A DNA stretch of 64,000 bases from contig CAYNZP010000008.1 of assembly GCA_964401835.1 (NCBI GenBank), forward strand, positions 1 through 64,000, read 5' to 3'. Below, piece after piece: positions 1-9,229 of the stretch; position 1 is the first letter of the stretch, and each line of letters begins with the position of its first letter. The notes below the pieces were generated by a model. It was not told where the DNA came from. It was given only the letters and a program-made list of their open reading frames with translations, and searched no databases. Source of the stretch: CAYNZP01 sp964401835. Lineage in GTDB: Bacteria > Planctomycetota > Phycisphaerae > SM23-33. The translations under genes were made by a program, and so were the position numbers.

Positions 1-664
1 CATCGTTTATCCACCGGACACACTTTTAGTTACATCGACGCACATTCCAGAGATTAACGACGTAGCCCAACAGGTTCGCCCTGACGGTAGAATCAATTTG
101 CCCTTGATTGGCGAACTTGACGCAGCTGGTAAGACTCCAAAACAAATCGAAGCACAAATCAACCAGCTTGCAAAGAAGTACTATGCGGAAGTTGACGCAA
201 ACATTCAGGTCGTCGGCTTTAATTCGCAAAAGTATTACATTTTTGGGGAAGTTGGAAAATCCGGCCCGATTCCATGGACTGGGCACGACACTTTACTGGA
301 CGCCCTGGCGCAGGCTCAGCCTACCTTCCTTGGATGGATGGAACGCGTTACGGTTGTCCGCGGAAGCACTCCCCAAGAGGGAGGCCAGGAAGATCGAAAG
401 TATAGCCTGAAATATCACCACAAGGGTGTCCATCCAGATCGTGAAGACAATCCTCCCAAAAAGTTGACTTTCAATATCAAGGCCATGATTAAATCCGGGG
501 ACATGACAAACAACATCCTTTTGGAACCCAATGATGTCATATACGTCCAACCACATCCATTAGCTGCCGTGGGTCTTGGCGTACAGAGCATATTACTGCC
601 AATTCGCCCTGCGGCCGAATCTGTTGAGGCACCGGCTGGAGCAGTCACTACGGTCGGAGGTTAA
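1..664 (+). CDS. Polysaccharide export protein, Wza/SLBB family (5' end outside window)
   Basis: The open frame runs in from base 2 without a start, so the gene is truncated by the window edge. Residues read at the edge (PPDTLLV, then RPDGRINLPLIGEL) match the Poly_export domain of outer-membrane exopolysaccharide export proteins. An SLBB-type beta-grasp domain follows (YYIFGEVGKSG, about 75 residues in). Family members form the periplasmic/outer-membrane channel for polysaccharide. It lies 12 bp before a Wzz-like gene with a shared AAGGAG region, so it is the visible head of the exopolysaccharide operon. The internal TTG at 98 is not the start, because the domain begins upstream of it. The function is secure at family level; the sugar is unknown. 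Confidence 0.88.
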   Translation, partial: IVYPPDTLLVTSTHIPEINDVAQQVRPDGRINLPLIGELDAAGKTPKQIEAQINQLAKKYYAEVDANIQVVGFNSQKYYIFGEVGKSGPIPWTGHDTLLDALAQAQPTFLGWMERVTVVRGSTPQEGGQEDRKYSLKYHHKGVHPDREDNPPKKLTFNIKAMIKSGDMTNNILLEPNDVIYVQPHPLAAVGLGVQSILLPIRPAAESVEAPAGAVTTVGG

Positions 665-676
665 GGAGACCTGAAA

Positions 677-2356
677 ATGGATACTGAAAGCAAAAAGAAT
701 TCGATTCGGGACATATTGAGGCTCGTATTTCGTAAGAGAGTACTGTTCCAGGTCGGTGCCTGTCTATTTGCGATAGGGATTTTGATAGTTGCCCACTTCA
801 TGCCCTTGCAATATACAGGTAAGGCGATCTTTGAATTTGGCCTCGAGGCGGCAGCGGAAGAAATATCGCGAACGAGCAGTGATTCTTTCGGTACTATTAA
901 AGAAAGAATGGTTCACGATATGGCCGGATACAATGCTGTCGAACAGGCCATCAAGGAACTTCATCTTACAGAGGGGATTCCCAGGGACCGCGAAGGAAGG
1001 CTGACGTACGAAGGTAAGGCTGCCCTTCAAGGGAAAGTGAACCGATTCATGGACTGCGTTGAGGTCGAGTGGGAAGCTCGATCAAAACAGGAAGACCTTG
1101 TCTCGGTCAGCTTTACAGATGCCGACCCGAAAATTGCCGAGAATATGCCTAACGTGTTGGTCAAAAATTACATCAACCGTACATATGAACGGATTATTGA
1201 CGGTTTGAAGCGACAGCACGATTTTCTCCAGAAAAAGGTCAATGACAGTGCAGCCAAGTTTGATGATGCGACCAAGGAAAAGATCGATTTTGAGACCAAT
1301 CACGCCGGGATGCTTCCTGAAAATCCCAGTTTGTTTCAGGAGAAAATGGAACGTGCAAATGCCGAGTTAAAGGCGGCTCGAAGGATATATGAAATTTCGA
1401 GATTGCGAACATCCCGCCTAGATGCGCTTCGTGCACAGGCTACTGGCAAGGAAGCAGCCGGCCAAACCGAAAAGATCATTATGCAGCCAAATCCTGAGCT
1501 TGGAAGATTACAGACGCAATTGCGAGACCTCGAGGATGAACTTAATGATTCAATTATCATCAGGCACATGACTCAAGCGCATCCCACCGTAAAAGCTTTG
1601 AAGGTCAAAATTGCCCAGACCGAACAACGTATCGCAGCAGCCCCCAGGGAAGTTCTCAGGGAAACAGTTTTTGCAACAGGTGTTGACCTGCTCGATTTGA
1701 GTATGGACACCGCAGCAGCAAAATCGGAACTGGCAGCTGCAAAGAATGATATTCAACGTCTGGAAGGCCTGATGAGTGAATATGACAAGGCTTGGGCAAA
1801 CTTTGCCCCTGTCCGTAAAGACTATCTTGCGCTTTTGAACAAGTATGATAATGCGCGGGAGGAGGCGGATCACTGGAATGAACGTCTCAAGAGTGTCCAG
1901 ATTGGCCTGGCTGCCGCTGTTGATCATCGCTTAACTCGTCTCAAAGCGATCCAGCCGGCACAAGAGCAGTACATTCCCTCATCACCAAGGTTATCTGCGG
2001 TATTGGCCTTGGCAATCGTTGGCGGGTTGGCCTTTGGTGGCGGATTGGTCTTTTTCGCAAAGGTGCTGGATCGATCAATCGGTATGCCTAAGGAGGCCTG
2101 TGAATATTTCCAACTGCCTGTCCATGGAGTAATAGGAGAGATAATCGTCCCGTCACAAAGGGCAAAGATGATGTTCAGGAAGTGGTTTGTCACCCCGGCT
2201 GTTTCGGTTGTTCTGGTGGTCACGCTTATCTTGTCGATGACAAGCGCCATTACCCGTCTGCGGAATCCCAAGAAATACAATGAATTCTGGAACTCGCCAA
2301 CAGCGTTTGTGGCAAATGAGGTTGCTCCCGCAATTGGCAACATACTTGGTTGGTAA
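677..2356 (+). CDS. Polysaccharide chain-length determinant, Wzz/GumC family (XrtA-type)
   Basis: 559 residues. An inner-membrane protein that sets polysaccharide chain length and couples to the tyrosine kinase. Visible features are TM1 at about 22-42, a long charged, coiled-coil-prone periplasmic region (about 180-420), a proline-containing motif (QEQYIPSSPR) just before TM2 at about 438-460, and an extra hydrophobic segment at about 505-522. A third C-terminal TM is unusual for simple Wzz proteins. The start ATG follows AAGGAG with good spacing. No kinase domain is fused; a separate kinase lies two genes downstream. An ExeA-like ATPase follows after 9 bp, the arrangement familiar from XrtA/PEP-CTERM exopolysaccharide loci. 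Confidence 0.88.
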   Translation: MDTESKKNSIRDILRLVFRKRVLFQVGACLFAIGILIVAHFMPLQYTGKAIFEFGLEAAAEEISRTSSDSFGTIKERMVHDMAGYNAVEQAIKELHLTEGIPRDREGRLTYEGKAALQGKVNRFMDCVEVEWEARSKQEDLVSVSFTDADPKIAENMPNVLVKNYINRTYERIIDGLKRQHDFLQKKVNDSAAKFDDATKEKIDFETNHAGMLPENPSLFQEKMERANAELKAARRIYEISRLRTSRLDALRAQATGKEAAGQTEKIIMQPNPELGRLQTQLRDLEDELNDSIIIRHMTQAHPTVKALKVKIAQTEQRIAAAPREVLRETVFATGVDLLDLSMDTAAAKSELAAAKNDIQRLEGLMSEYDKAWANFAPVRKDYLALLNKYDNAREEADHWNERLKSVQIGLAAAVDHRLTRLKAIQPAQEQYIPSSPRLSAVLALAIVGGLAFGGGLVFFAKVLDRSIGMPKEACEYFQLPVHGVIGEIIVPSQRAKMMFRKWFVTPAVSVVLVVTLILSMTSAITRLRNPKKYNEFWNSPTAFVANEVAPAIGNILGW

Positions 2357-2365
2357 AGGAATAAA

Positions 2366-3247
2366 ATGTATTTGAAATTTTACAACCTTACCGAATACCC
2401 CTTCTCGATGGGTTCAGATGAACGGTTCTTCTACGAAAGCACAGTTCACTCCGAGGCCCTGGCTAACATACTCTATACCTTCCAGCAGCGCAAAGGGATG
2501 GTCCTGATTTCTGGAGAAGTAGGGGCGGGAAAGACATTCGTCGGCCATTTACTTGTAAACCGGCTCGGTCCCGGCTGCCAGGCTGTCCAGATGCGGCATC
2601 CACCGCAATCGGGCAAACAACTTATTAGAGCGCTAGCCAGCGGCCTGGGAATTAAAGTACCTCCCACAGCAGACAAGCTTTTTCTTGTAGATGAACTTCA
2701 ACAGTATCTTTTGCGGATGTTCTACAGGGGTCGGCTTGTTTCATTGATAATAGATGAATGCCAGGATCTTAGCGCAAAAGTGCTGGAAGAGATTCGTCTG
2801 CTTTGGAACTGGGAGCAGGATGGACAAAGACTTATTCAAATCCTGATGATAGGACAGCCGGAATTGCGGGAAAAACTCCTGGAGCCCAAATGGGAGTCTT
2901 TGAGACAGAGAATTGTCTTAAGTTACCATTTGGACCACCTAACAGAAACCGAGACCATAAACTATATCCGCCACCGCATAAAAGTCGCATCGAACGGTGG
3001 AGGAACGCCTGCCGACTTTACTTCTCAGGCAATCAATGAAATCTTTTCAGCGACCGACGGCATACCCAGATTAATTAACGTGCTTTGCGACAACGCATTA
3101 CTGGTTGGCTTCGCAAAAAACCAGCACTGTATTGACCGGGTGGTCGTTACGGAAGTTCTTCAGGATATGACTTGTTGGGGGCTTCAAGCCTCATCTAAAC
3201 ATTCGGATACTACCGAACAAACCTATTCCTCTATAGGAGGAGCCTAA
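2366..3247 (+). CDS. ExeA-like AAA ATPase of the XrtA/PEP-CTERM locus
   Basis: 293 residues. The N-terminus (FYNLTEYPFSMGSDERFFY) is typical of ExeA-like general-secretion ATPases found beside XrtA-type polysaccharide genes. Walker A is GEVGAGKT (50-57) and Walker B is LIIDECQD (about 127-134). The C-terminal part has the AAA lid pattern (DGIPRLINVLCDNAL). It is cytoplasmic or membrane-peripheral and probably energises or regulates export; its exact role in these loci is not established. AAAGGA precedes the ATG by 6 bases. The gap to the kinase gene is only 1 bp. Confidence 0.87.
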   Translation: MYLKFYNLTEYPFSMGSDERFFYESTVHSEALANILYTFQQRKGMVLISGEVGAGKTFVGHLLVNRLGPGCQAVQMRHPPQSGKQLIRALASGLGIKVPPTADKLFLVDELQQYLLRMFYRGRLVSLIIDECQDLSAKVLEEIRLLWNWEQDGQRLIQILMIGQPELREKLLEPKWESLRQRIVLSYHLDHLTETETINYIRHRIKVASNGGGTPADFTSQAINEIFSATDGIPRLINVLCDNALLVGFAKNQHCIDRVVVTEVLQDMTCWGLQASSKHSDTTEQTYSSIGGA

Positions 3248-3248
3248 A

Positions 3249-4055
3249 ATGGGAAATGTACTGGAAGCGATGAATAAGGGCAGTAAGCAGAACACCGATA
3301 AGGTCTTCAAGGGTAAGGCCAAGATTGAACCTGTAAAGGTTAGTTCGCATCAGCGAAAGGAACTTAAGGTTCTTGACTCGAAAGATGTGGATTATTCCCC
3401 AAGCCTTGTCGTCTGGCACAAACCATGCGGCAAGATAAGCGAACAGTACAGGGTTCTGCGAAACCGGCTGCTTGCTTATTACAAGGACAGACCCTTTGCA
3501 GTCATGGTGACTTCCGCACAAGCAGGAGAAGGCAAGACCGTTACATGCCTGAATCTGGCATTTTCGCTGGCCTCTCTTGAAGAATGCCGAACCATAGTCG
3601 TAGATTGCGACTTCCGCAGGCGGAAGATGGGCAAAATGCTTGGCAACAATGTTCCAATCGGTTTGGCAGACGTGCTAAAGGGTAAGGCAACCGTCGACGA
3701 GGTAGTACGCCCGACACCTTATTCTAATGTCTCTGTGATAATGGCTGGAAAAGCAGAAAACGGTGACATGGAAGAGTTAATTTCACGGGCAGAACTCGAC
3801 GATGTTGTACGCCATCTCAGAAGGCACTACGACTTTGTCCTGTTTGACACACCACCGGTAAATGCCGTTTCGGACGCAGGGGTAATCGGAAGAGTAGCCG
3901 GTGAAGCTCTTCTGGTACTCAGGATGAACAAGACCAGACGTGAATCGGTCAAGGCTGCCATAGAGCACCTTGAGCCTCTGCATGTGAAAATCGCTGGCTT
4001 GGTCCTTACGGGGCAGAAATATTTTATCCCGAATTACCTCTATCGGTGTTCATGA
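3249..4055 (+). CDS. BY-type protein tyrosine kinase, CpsD/CapB family
   Basis: 268 residues. A cytoplasmic P-loop tyrosine autokinase that controls polymer length together with the Wzz-like protein. Visible features are the SEQYRVLRNRL helix (64-74, an oligomerisation motif of the family), Walker A SAQAGEGKT (89-97), Walker A' VVDCDFR (117-123) and Walker B FVLFDTPP (196-203). The usual C-terminal tyrosine cluster is reduced to Y258, Y263 and Y265 in the last 11 residues. The start follows TATAGGAGG. The short tail suggests fewer autophosphorylation sites than classical Wzc or XrtA kinases, but the catalytic motifs are complete. Confidence 0.9.
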   Translation: MGNVLEAMNKGSKQNTDKVFKGKAKIEPVKVSSHQRKELKVLDSKDVDYSPSLVVWHKPCGKISEQYRVLRNRLLAYYKDRPFAVMVTSAQAGEGKTVTCLNLAFSLASLEECRTIVVDCDFRRRKMGKMLGNNVPIGLADVLKGKATVDEVVRPTPYSNVSVIMAGKAENGDMEELISRAELDDVVRHLRRHYDFVLFDTPPVNAVSDAGVIGRVAGEALLVLRMNKTRRESVKAAIEHLEPLHVKIAGLVLTGQKYFIPNYLYRCS

Positions 4056-4094
4056 TTTCAAAGTCAAACTGTAACAGATGGGCAGAGGTAATGG

Positions 4095-5159
4095 ATGATT
4101 TCAAAGGTACAGTCCAATTCCACTGTAACCATTCGCCCATTCCGCGAAAGCGATTATGGCCAATGGGAAACCTATGTCAGGAGCAATAGCTCTGGAACAG
4201 TATTTCACCTTCCACAATGGAGCCGTGCAGTACAAAAGGCCTATGGCCATCAACCTTGTCATCTCACCGCATGGCAAGGTTCGCGTATGGTCGGAGTCCT
4301 GCCTCTTTTTTTAGTTAAAAGCATGTTCGTCGGTAGAGTCCTGATTTCCGTTCCATATGCTACTTATGGGGGTGTAGTAGCAGATTCCCCTCAAATAGCA
4401 GAGCGTATTGCAGATAAAGCAAAAGAACTCTGTAACCGCTTCGCCGTCAATTATATGGAATTGCGCAACAGGGACTCTAGTGACCTGGACTTGCCCGAAG
4501 TAGGGCGTTATGACACGTTTAGAAAAGAACTGCCAGGCCATGTTGGAAAAGTCCTGGAAAATCTGCCCCGAAAAGCGCGCGCAGCTGCTCGAAACGGGCT
4601 TAAAATCCTTGGTCAGGATTGTACGGAAATTAACCCTGAACTGATTGATACTGTTTACGATCTCTATGCCTACTCATTGAGGCGATTGGGATCTCCCAAT
4701 TTCAATAAGAAGCTATTTGCGGCTCTTCAGGAAGAATTTGCTGACGATTACATATGCCTGGTAGTTTGGGACAAGATAAAACCCATTGCCGGAGTGGTCA
4801 GTTTTATTTTTGGTGATGAAATTGTACCGTATTTTTCCGGGGCTCGGCCGTGTGGATTTGCAAAAAACGCAAACAATGTAATGTACTTACGATTGATGGA
4901 ATATGGCGTCAACCGGGGTTTGAAACAGTTCGATTTCAACCGTACTCGTAGGGACAACAGGGGGCCATACGACTTCAAGAGGCATCATGGCTTCGAACCT
5001 TCGCCGCTTCACTATCAGTTTTTTCTCAATAACGGTGGCGAATTGCCAAACCTAAGCCCAAGCAACCGCAAGTATGCCCTTGCAGGCAAGGTATGGCGCA
5101 GGATGCCCATATGGTTTACCCGCACTGCCGGGTCGCATCTCACTAAGTGGATCCCCTGA
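4095..5159 (+). CDS. FemAB-like acyltransferase of the XrtA/PEP-CTERM locus
   Basis: 354 residues with the GNAT-like FemAB fold. Recognisable stretches are FHLPQWSRAVQKAYGH near residue 38, LPRKARAAARNG (about 156-167), YDLYAYSLRRLGSPNFNK (about 190), and the C-terminal LKQFDFNRTRRDNRGPYDFK block. FemAB proteins transfer aminoacyl groups; the version in XrtA loci has no proven substrate and may modify the polysaccharide or a carrier. It lies 39 bp after the kinase and 37 bp before a glycosyltransferase, inside the operon. The start is preceded by GCAGAGGTAATGG, a usable Shine-Dalgarno site. Confidence 0.85.
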   Translation: MISKVQSNSTVTIRPFRESDYGQWETYVRSNSSGTVFHLPQWSRAVQKAYGHQPCHLTAWQGSRMVGVLPLFLVKSMFVGRVLISVPYATYGGVVADSPQIAERIADKAKELCNRFAVNYMELRNRDSSDLDLPEVGRYDTFRKELPGHVGKVLENLPRKARAAARNGLKILGQDCTEINPELIDTVYDLYAYSLRRLGSPNFNKKLFAALQEEFADDYICLVVWDKIKPIAGVVSFIFGDEIVPYFSGARPCGFAKNANNVMYLRLMEYGVNRGLKQFDFNRTRRDNRGPYDFKRHHGFEPSPLHYQFFLNNGGELPNLSPSNRKYALAGKVWRRMPIWFTRTAGSHLTKWIP

Positions 5160-5196
5160 GGATGGTCGGTTTAACTTTGCAACCAATCGTGGGAAA

Positions 5197-6504
5197 ATGA
5201 AAAAATTACTTTTCATATCGCACTGTGTTCCTTTTCCTCCCGACAAGGGGGAGCGCATACGCGCTTTTCATGAAGTCAAAGCCCTCAGTAAGGAATATGA
5301 AGTAACACTGGTTTGTATTGCTCGAACAGAAAAGGAAGCCCAATATGCCAAAGTAATGAATGAATGGTGCGATCGTGTTATCGTATCAAGAATCGGTAAC
5401 AAAAGGGGGCTTATCAGGGGCGGCTTACACCTGCTTTCCGGACATTCAATAACCGAAGGATATTTCCACAGCTCAGATTTACAAGAGCAGGTGCATGAAT
5501 TATTCAACGAAAAAACATTCGACCTGGTCTTCGGCTACTCCTCTGGAATTGTTGAGTATGTCCTTGACGCAGCTTCCCAGATTAAAGTGATCGACCTTGT
5601 CGATATGGACAGCGTAAAGTGGGATAATTACGCTGATAATTCCAGCCTTCTGATGAGCAAGCTTTACCATAAGGAATCTCTGGGTGTTGCCCAACTGGAA
5701 AAACAGGCAATCAAACAAAGCAATGCAATTATCTGTGTCAGCGAGCCGGAAATAAACGCAGCTCCAACAAAAAAAGGCAAATTCCATGTGGTTCCCAACG
5801 GTGTGGATGCTCAGTACTTCAGTCCCGAGCAGAGCGCTGCCGATACCCCAGATTCCCTGATATTTGTCGGATCGATGGATTACAGGCCCAATGTCGAAGC
5901 GGTTTGTTGGTTTTGTCAGCAGGTCTGGCCCGTACTGAAATGGCGTTTTCCGGCCCTTGAATTCCACATTGTCGGGCGTAACCCCAGCCGAGAAGTTCGT
6001 AAGCTGTCGCGCCTTCGGGATGTTTTCGTTACGGGTCAGGTTCCTGATGTAAGGCCTTATCTTTCCTGGTCACGAATTGCGATTGCCCCAATCCAAATCG
6101 CCAGAGGAATACAAAACAAGGTTTTGGAAGCAATGGCCATGGCCAGGCCGGTTGTAGCTTCTTCCAAAGCGTTAGAGGGCCTGCAAATCAATAGTGGCTG
6201 CGGGATTCTACCCGCTGACAGTTTAGATGAATGGACACAAAACCTTTGTAATCTTTTAGCAGATCCAAAACTTTGCGGAAAAATTGGCAAGGCTGCTCGC
6301 CGATATGTCCAAGAAAATTACAAATGGGAAGTCTGCATGGAAAACCTTTTGTCACTTTGCAGAAAACTCACCCAGAATCAAAAGACACAATCGTCATCTC
6401 CGGCCAGTGTCAGCCGGAGGGCCCGAACCGGCAAAAAATTCAGAAAGGACTCCAAAGTTGCAGCTATGGCGTCGGTTACAAACACAAACTCAACGGAGAT
6501 TTAA
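5197..6504 (+). CDS. Glycosyltransferase, GT4-like, XrtA/PEP-CTERM type
   Basis: 435 residues from the ATG at 5197. An upstream in-frame start at 5074 would overlap femAB by 86 bp and add non-conserved residues, so it was rejected. The N-terminus MKKLLFISHCVPFPPDKGER is characteristic of glycosyltransferases linked to XrtA loci. The GT-B donor-binding half carries VPNGVD (about 206), VGSMDYRPNVEA, and IQIARGIQNKVLEAMAMA, where the conserved glutamate region lies. The last 40 residues are rich in Ser, Lys and Arg and look like a disordered extension. It should add a sugar to the lipid-linked repeat unit in the cytoplasm; donor and acceptor cannot be read from sequence. Confidence 0.87.
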   Translation: MKKLLFISHCVPFPPDKGERIRAFHEVKALSKEYEVTLVCIARTEKEAQYAKVMNEWCDRVIVSRIGNKRGLIRGGLHLLSGHSITEGYFHSSDLQEQVHELFNEKTFDLVFGYSSGIVEYVLDAASQIKVIDLVDMDSVKWDNYADNSSLLMSKLYHKESLGVAQLEKQAIKQSNAIICVSEPEINAAPTKKGKFHVVPNGVDAQYFSPEQSAADTPDSLIFVGSMDYRPNVEAVCWFCQQVWPVLKWRFPALEFHIVGRNPSREVRKLSRLRDVFVTGQVPDVRPYLSWSRIAIAPIQIARGIQNKVLEAMAMARPVVASSKALEGLQINSGCGILPADSLDEWTQNLCNLLADPKLCGKIGKAARRYVQENYKWEVCMENLLSLCRKLTQNQKTQSSSPASVSRRARTGKKFRKDSKVAAMASVTNTNSTEI

Positions 6505-6518
6505 ACTAAATACCACTT

Positions 6519-7667
6519 ATGCTAAAAAACAAAACCATCCTGTGTTTCGCAAGCGGCTACGATGCTCCGCCGACCAGCAAGCATCATGTTATGCACCTGC
6601 TTGCACGTGACAATACTGTCCTCTGGGTCAGTTATCATGCCTCTCGAAAGCCTTCTATCAGTAAAGGCGATTTGAGCCATGTAATGAATAGAATCCAAAA
6701 GGTTTTCTGTGGAATTAACCGTGTAAGAAAGAATTTGTATGTCCTGACACCTTTGGTTCTCCCGTTACCGTCATCTAAAATCGCGATTAGGTTAAACAGG
6801 GTTCTAATTGCTCAACAGATTCGCAAGGCTTTTAAGGCTCTCTCATACGGGCCGGTTCAGATATGGTCGTTTTGTCCCGATGTTTCATATCTGGTTGATC
6901 AATTCGACCACGAGAAGCTGGTTTATTACTGTGTTGACGAATTCAGTTCCTTTACGGGTTACGACTCCGAGCAGGTGCTACTGGACGAAAAGAAGCTTTG
7001 CAGCCAGGCCGACTTGGTCGTTACGACATCCCGGCAGCTCCAGAAGTCAAAGGAACTATTAAATGCGAGCACTGTTTTCGTTCCCCACGGAGTGGATTAC
7101 GCTCATTTTGCCAGAGCGATATCCAATAACCTTCCTACCCCTGCAGATATTGTCGGCATACCACATCCCCGACTTGGTTTTTTTGGCCTTATACGTGACT
7201 GGGTGGATTTAGAACTGGTCTCAAAAGTAGCTATAAATAAACCCCAATGGCATTTCATTTTCATTGGTGATTCCAAACAGGATTTATCTCCTTATCGCAA
7301 AATACGGAATCTGCATTTTCTTGGGCCAAAGCCATACGAATTACTCCCGGCTTATTGCAAGCAGTTCGATGCGGGTTTGATTCCATTTAGAATAAACGAG
7401 TTAACCCGGTCAGTTAATCCGATAAAGCTAAGAGAATATCTGGCTGCCGGCCTGCCTGTTGTTTCCACACCTTTGCCGGAAGTTGCTCTCTATAAGCATC
7501 TGATCGAAATTGCCCAAACCCCCGAACAATTCGCAAAAGCTATAGAGACAGCTCTTTCAACTTCGCAACATGAGCGTCACAAAATAGCGATATCGATGGC
7601 CGGCGAGTCGTGGCAACACAAGCTCGATTTTATCTGCCGACAACTCCAGGGGGGAACCGCAGCATGA
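6519..7667 (+). CDS. Glycosyltransferase family 1/4-like
   Basis: 382 residues. A GT-B fold is suggested by the N-terminal Rossmann half (TILCFASGYDAPPTSKHH), a central VVTTSRQL segment, VFVPHGVDYAHF (about 188-199), and a C-terminal donor site with NPIKLREYLAAGLPVVST (about 304-321). It resembles proteins that begin with a short greeting-type domain and process UDP-sugars. It starts 14 bp after the previous gene, and its stop overlaps the flippase start as ATGA at 7664-7667, implying translational coupling. Substrate unknown. Confidence 0.83.
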   Translation: MLKNKTILCFASGYDAPPTSKHHVMHLLARDNTVLWVSYHASRKPSISKGDLSHVMNRIQKVFCGINRVRKNLYVLTPLVLPLPSSKIAIRLNRVLIAQQIRKAFKALSYGPVQIWSFCPDVSYLVDQFDHEKLVYYCVDEFSSFTGYDSEQVLLDEKKLCSQADLVVTTSRQLQKSKELLNASTVFVPHGVDYAHFARAISNNLPTPADIVGIPHPRLGFFGLIRDWVDLELVSKVAINKPQWHFIFIGDSKQDLSPYRKIRNLHFLGPKPYELLPAYCKQFDAGLIPFRINELTRSVNPIKLREYLAAGLPVVSTPLPEVALYKHLIEIAQTPEQFAKAIETALSTSQHERHKIAISMAGESWQHKLDFICRQLQGGTAA

Positions 7668-9217
7668 GTAAGGTCCGAATCTACGCAAAAAGTCTTTTTG
7701 CCAATTGGATTGGCTATGGTGCCAACATAGTGGTCATGCTTTTTTTGTCGCCATTTGTAGTCCATAGCCTGGGCAAAACTACCTACGGCGTCTGGTCCCT
7801 GCTGATGACATTTACGGGATACCTCGGCCTGGCTGAGATAGGTGTGAGGGTAAGCACCGGGCGATTTTTAAATTATTACATAGGCCAGAATCGCCAGGAT
7901 AAGGTCGATAAGGTCATCAGTACTTCCATGGCCTTTTACTCAATAATCAGCCTGCTTGTCCTGGGTATTGCCATAGCGTTGGGGCTTTCGTTTGGCAAGC
8001 TCTTCCCACCACCGAAAGTTCCCGCCGAACTTGCCAGGCAGGCAATGTGGGTTCTCCCGATGGCAGCTGTAAGCGTATGGATGGGCTTTGTGAACGGGAT
8101 ATTCACACAGCTCTTGCAGGCGAAGAACCGCTTCGATCTAAGAAATATAGTAATGGTCACAACATTGGCTTTCAGGGCGGGGGGTACTGTGCTGGTTCTT
8201 AAACTAGGTGGAACTCTGGTCGGGTTAGCCTCGGTACTCGTAATTTCAAGCGGGATAAGCATCTTAATGTTTATTGCTTTTGCGAGATGGAAGGGGGCTG
8301 AGGCACATTTCTCGCTTAAAAACGTAAACAGAATGACATTTTCAGAGGTTTTCCGCTATGGTGCTTGGGCCTTTGTGAATAATCTCAGCTCACAAGTCAT
8401 TGCTTATACGGACGCAATTGTCATTGCTGTCCTGCTGGGAATGGAGGAAATCGCTCTTTACAGCATCGCACTGGTGGTAGCCGACCACGGAGGAAACTTC
8501 GTCACCAACGTTTTCAGGGTGATTGTTCCCGACACCGCCAAAGCGGCCGGCCGAAATGACCTACCCAAGCTGCATTGGTACATAATAAAAAGTACGAGAG
8601 TGACATTACTACTTGCCGTGCCATTATTCGTCGGGTTTATGACCCTTGGGCGGGATTTCATCCGCCTATGGATGGGCAACGACTTCGGGCCGACCGGCTG
8701 GGTGTTATTTATCCTGGCATTTTCACATTTATCTTCCATGTTCAGATGGGGGCCGACCCTTGCCCTCAAGGCCATGGGCTTTGTGAAAACAACCGCTCTT
8801 ATCGGCACTATTGAAGCAATATTGAATCTCGTATTGAGCCTCGTTTTCGTCATGGCTTTTGGTTGGGGAATTTACGGAGTGGCAGCTGGAACGATGATCC
8901 CTTCAATTCTCTTCGCAAGCATAGCGACTCTCATTGTCACACATAAATACCTGCGACTGTCAATTCGAGAATTTGTAGACGAGTTGGTGTTTCCTGCCGT
9001 TACTGCCGGCGCAATATTTGGCATTGTCTGTCTGAGCGTCAAAGAACTTGCAGTGATTCAGTCGTGGGGCGATTTCGTTACGTCCGTCGCATTATTAATA
9101 CTGCTTTATATACCAATCGCACTTTATGTCATTTTATCGAGCAGTGAGCGTTTAAGCGTTTATCAAAAGTTGGGTTTTTTATTCTCAAAGCCTGAAAGCG
9201 ACAGGCCTGGGCCCTAG
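7664..9217 (+). CDS. Polysaccharide flippase, Wzx/MATE-MVF superfamily
   Basis: 517 residues from the ATG at 7664, which overlaps the upstream stop as ATGA and follows a GGGGGG tract. An in-frame start at 7610 adds 18 residues inside the previous gene and was rejected. The sequence is almost entirely membrane-spanning, about 12-14 hydrophobic segments, with the typical opening NWIGYGANIVVMLFLSPFVV and TTYGVWSLLMTF. It should move lipid-linked repeat units across the inner membrane for polymerisation. A polytopic ligase-like protein encoded two genes later would act on its product. Confidence 0.88.
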   Translation: MSKVRIYAKSLFANWIGYGANIVVMLFLSPFVVHSLGKTTYGVWSLLMTFTGYLGLAEIGVRVSTGRFLNYYIGQNRQDKVDKVISTSMAFYSIISLLVLGIAIALGLSFGKLFPPPKVPAELARQAMWVLPMAAVSVWMGFVNGIFTQLLQAKNRFDLRNIVMVTTLAFRAGGTVLVLKLGGTLVGLASVLVISSGISILMFIAFARWKGAEAHFSLKNVNRMTFSEVFRYGAWAFVNNLSSQVIAYTDAIVIAVLLGMEEIALYSIALVVADHGGNFVTNVFRVIVPDTAKAAGRNDLPKLHWYIIKSTRVTLLLAVPLFVGFMTLGRDFIRLWMGNDFGPTGWVLFILAFSHLSSMFRWGPTLALKAMGFVKTTALIGTIEAILNLVLSLVFVMAFGWGIYGVAAGTMIPSILFASIATLIVTHKYLRLSIREFVDELVFPAVTAGAIFGIVCLSVKELAVIQSWGDFVTSVALLILLYIPIALYVILSSSERLSVYQKLGFLFSKPESDRPGP

Positions 9218-9229
9218 TCGGAAAAAACA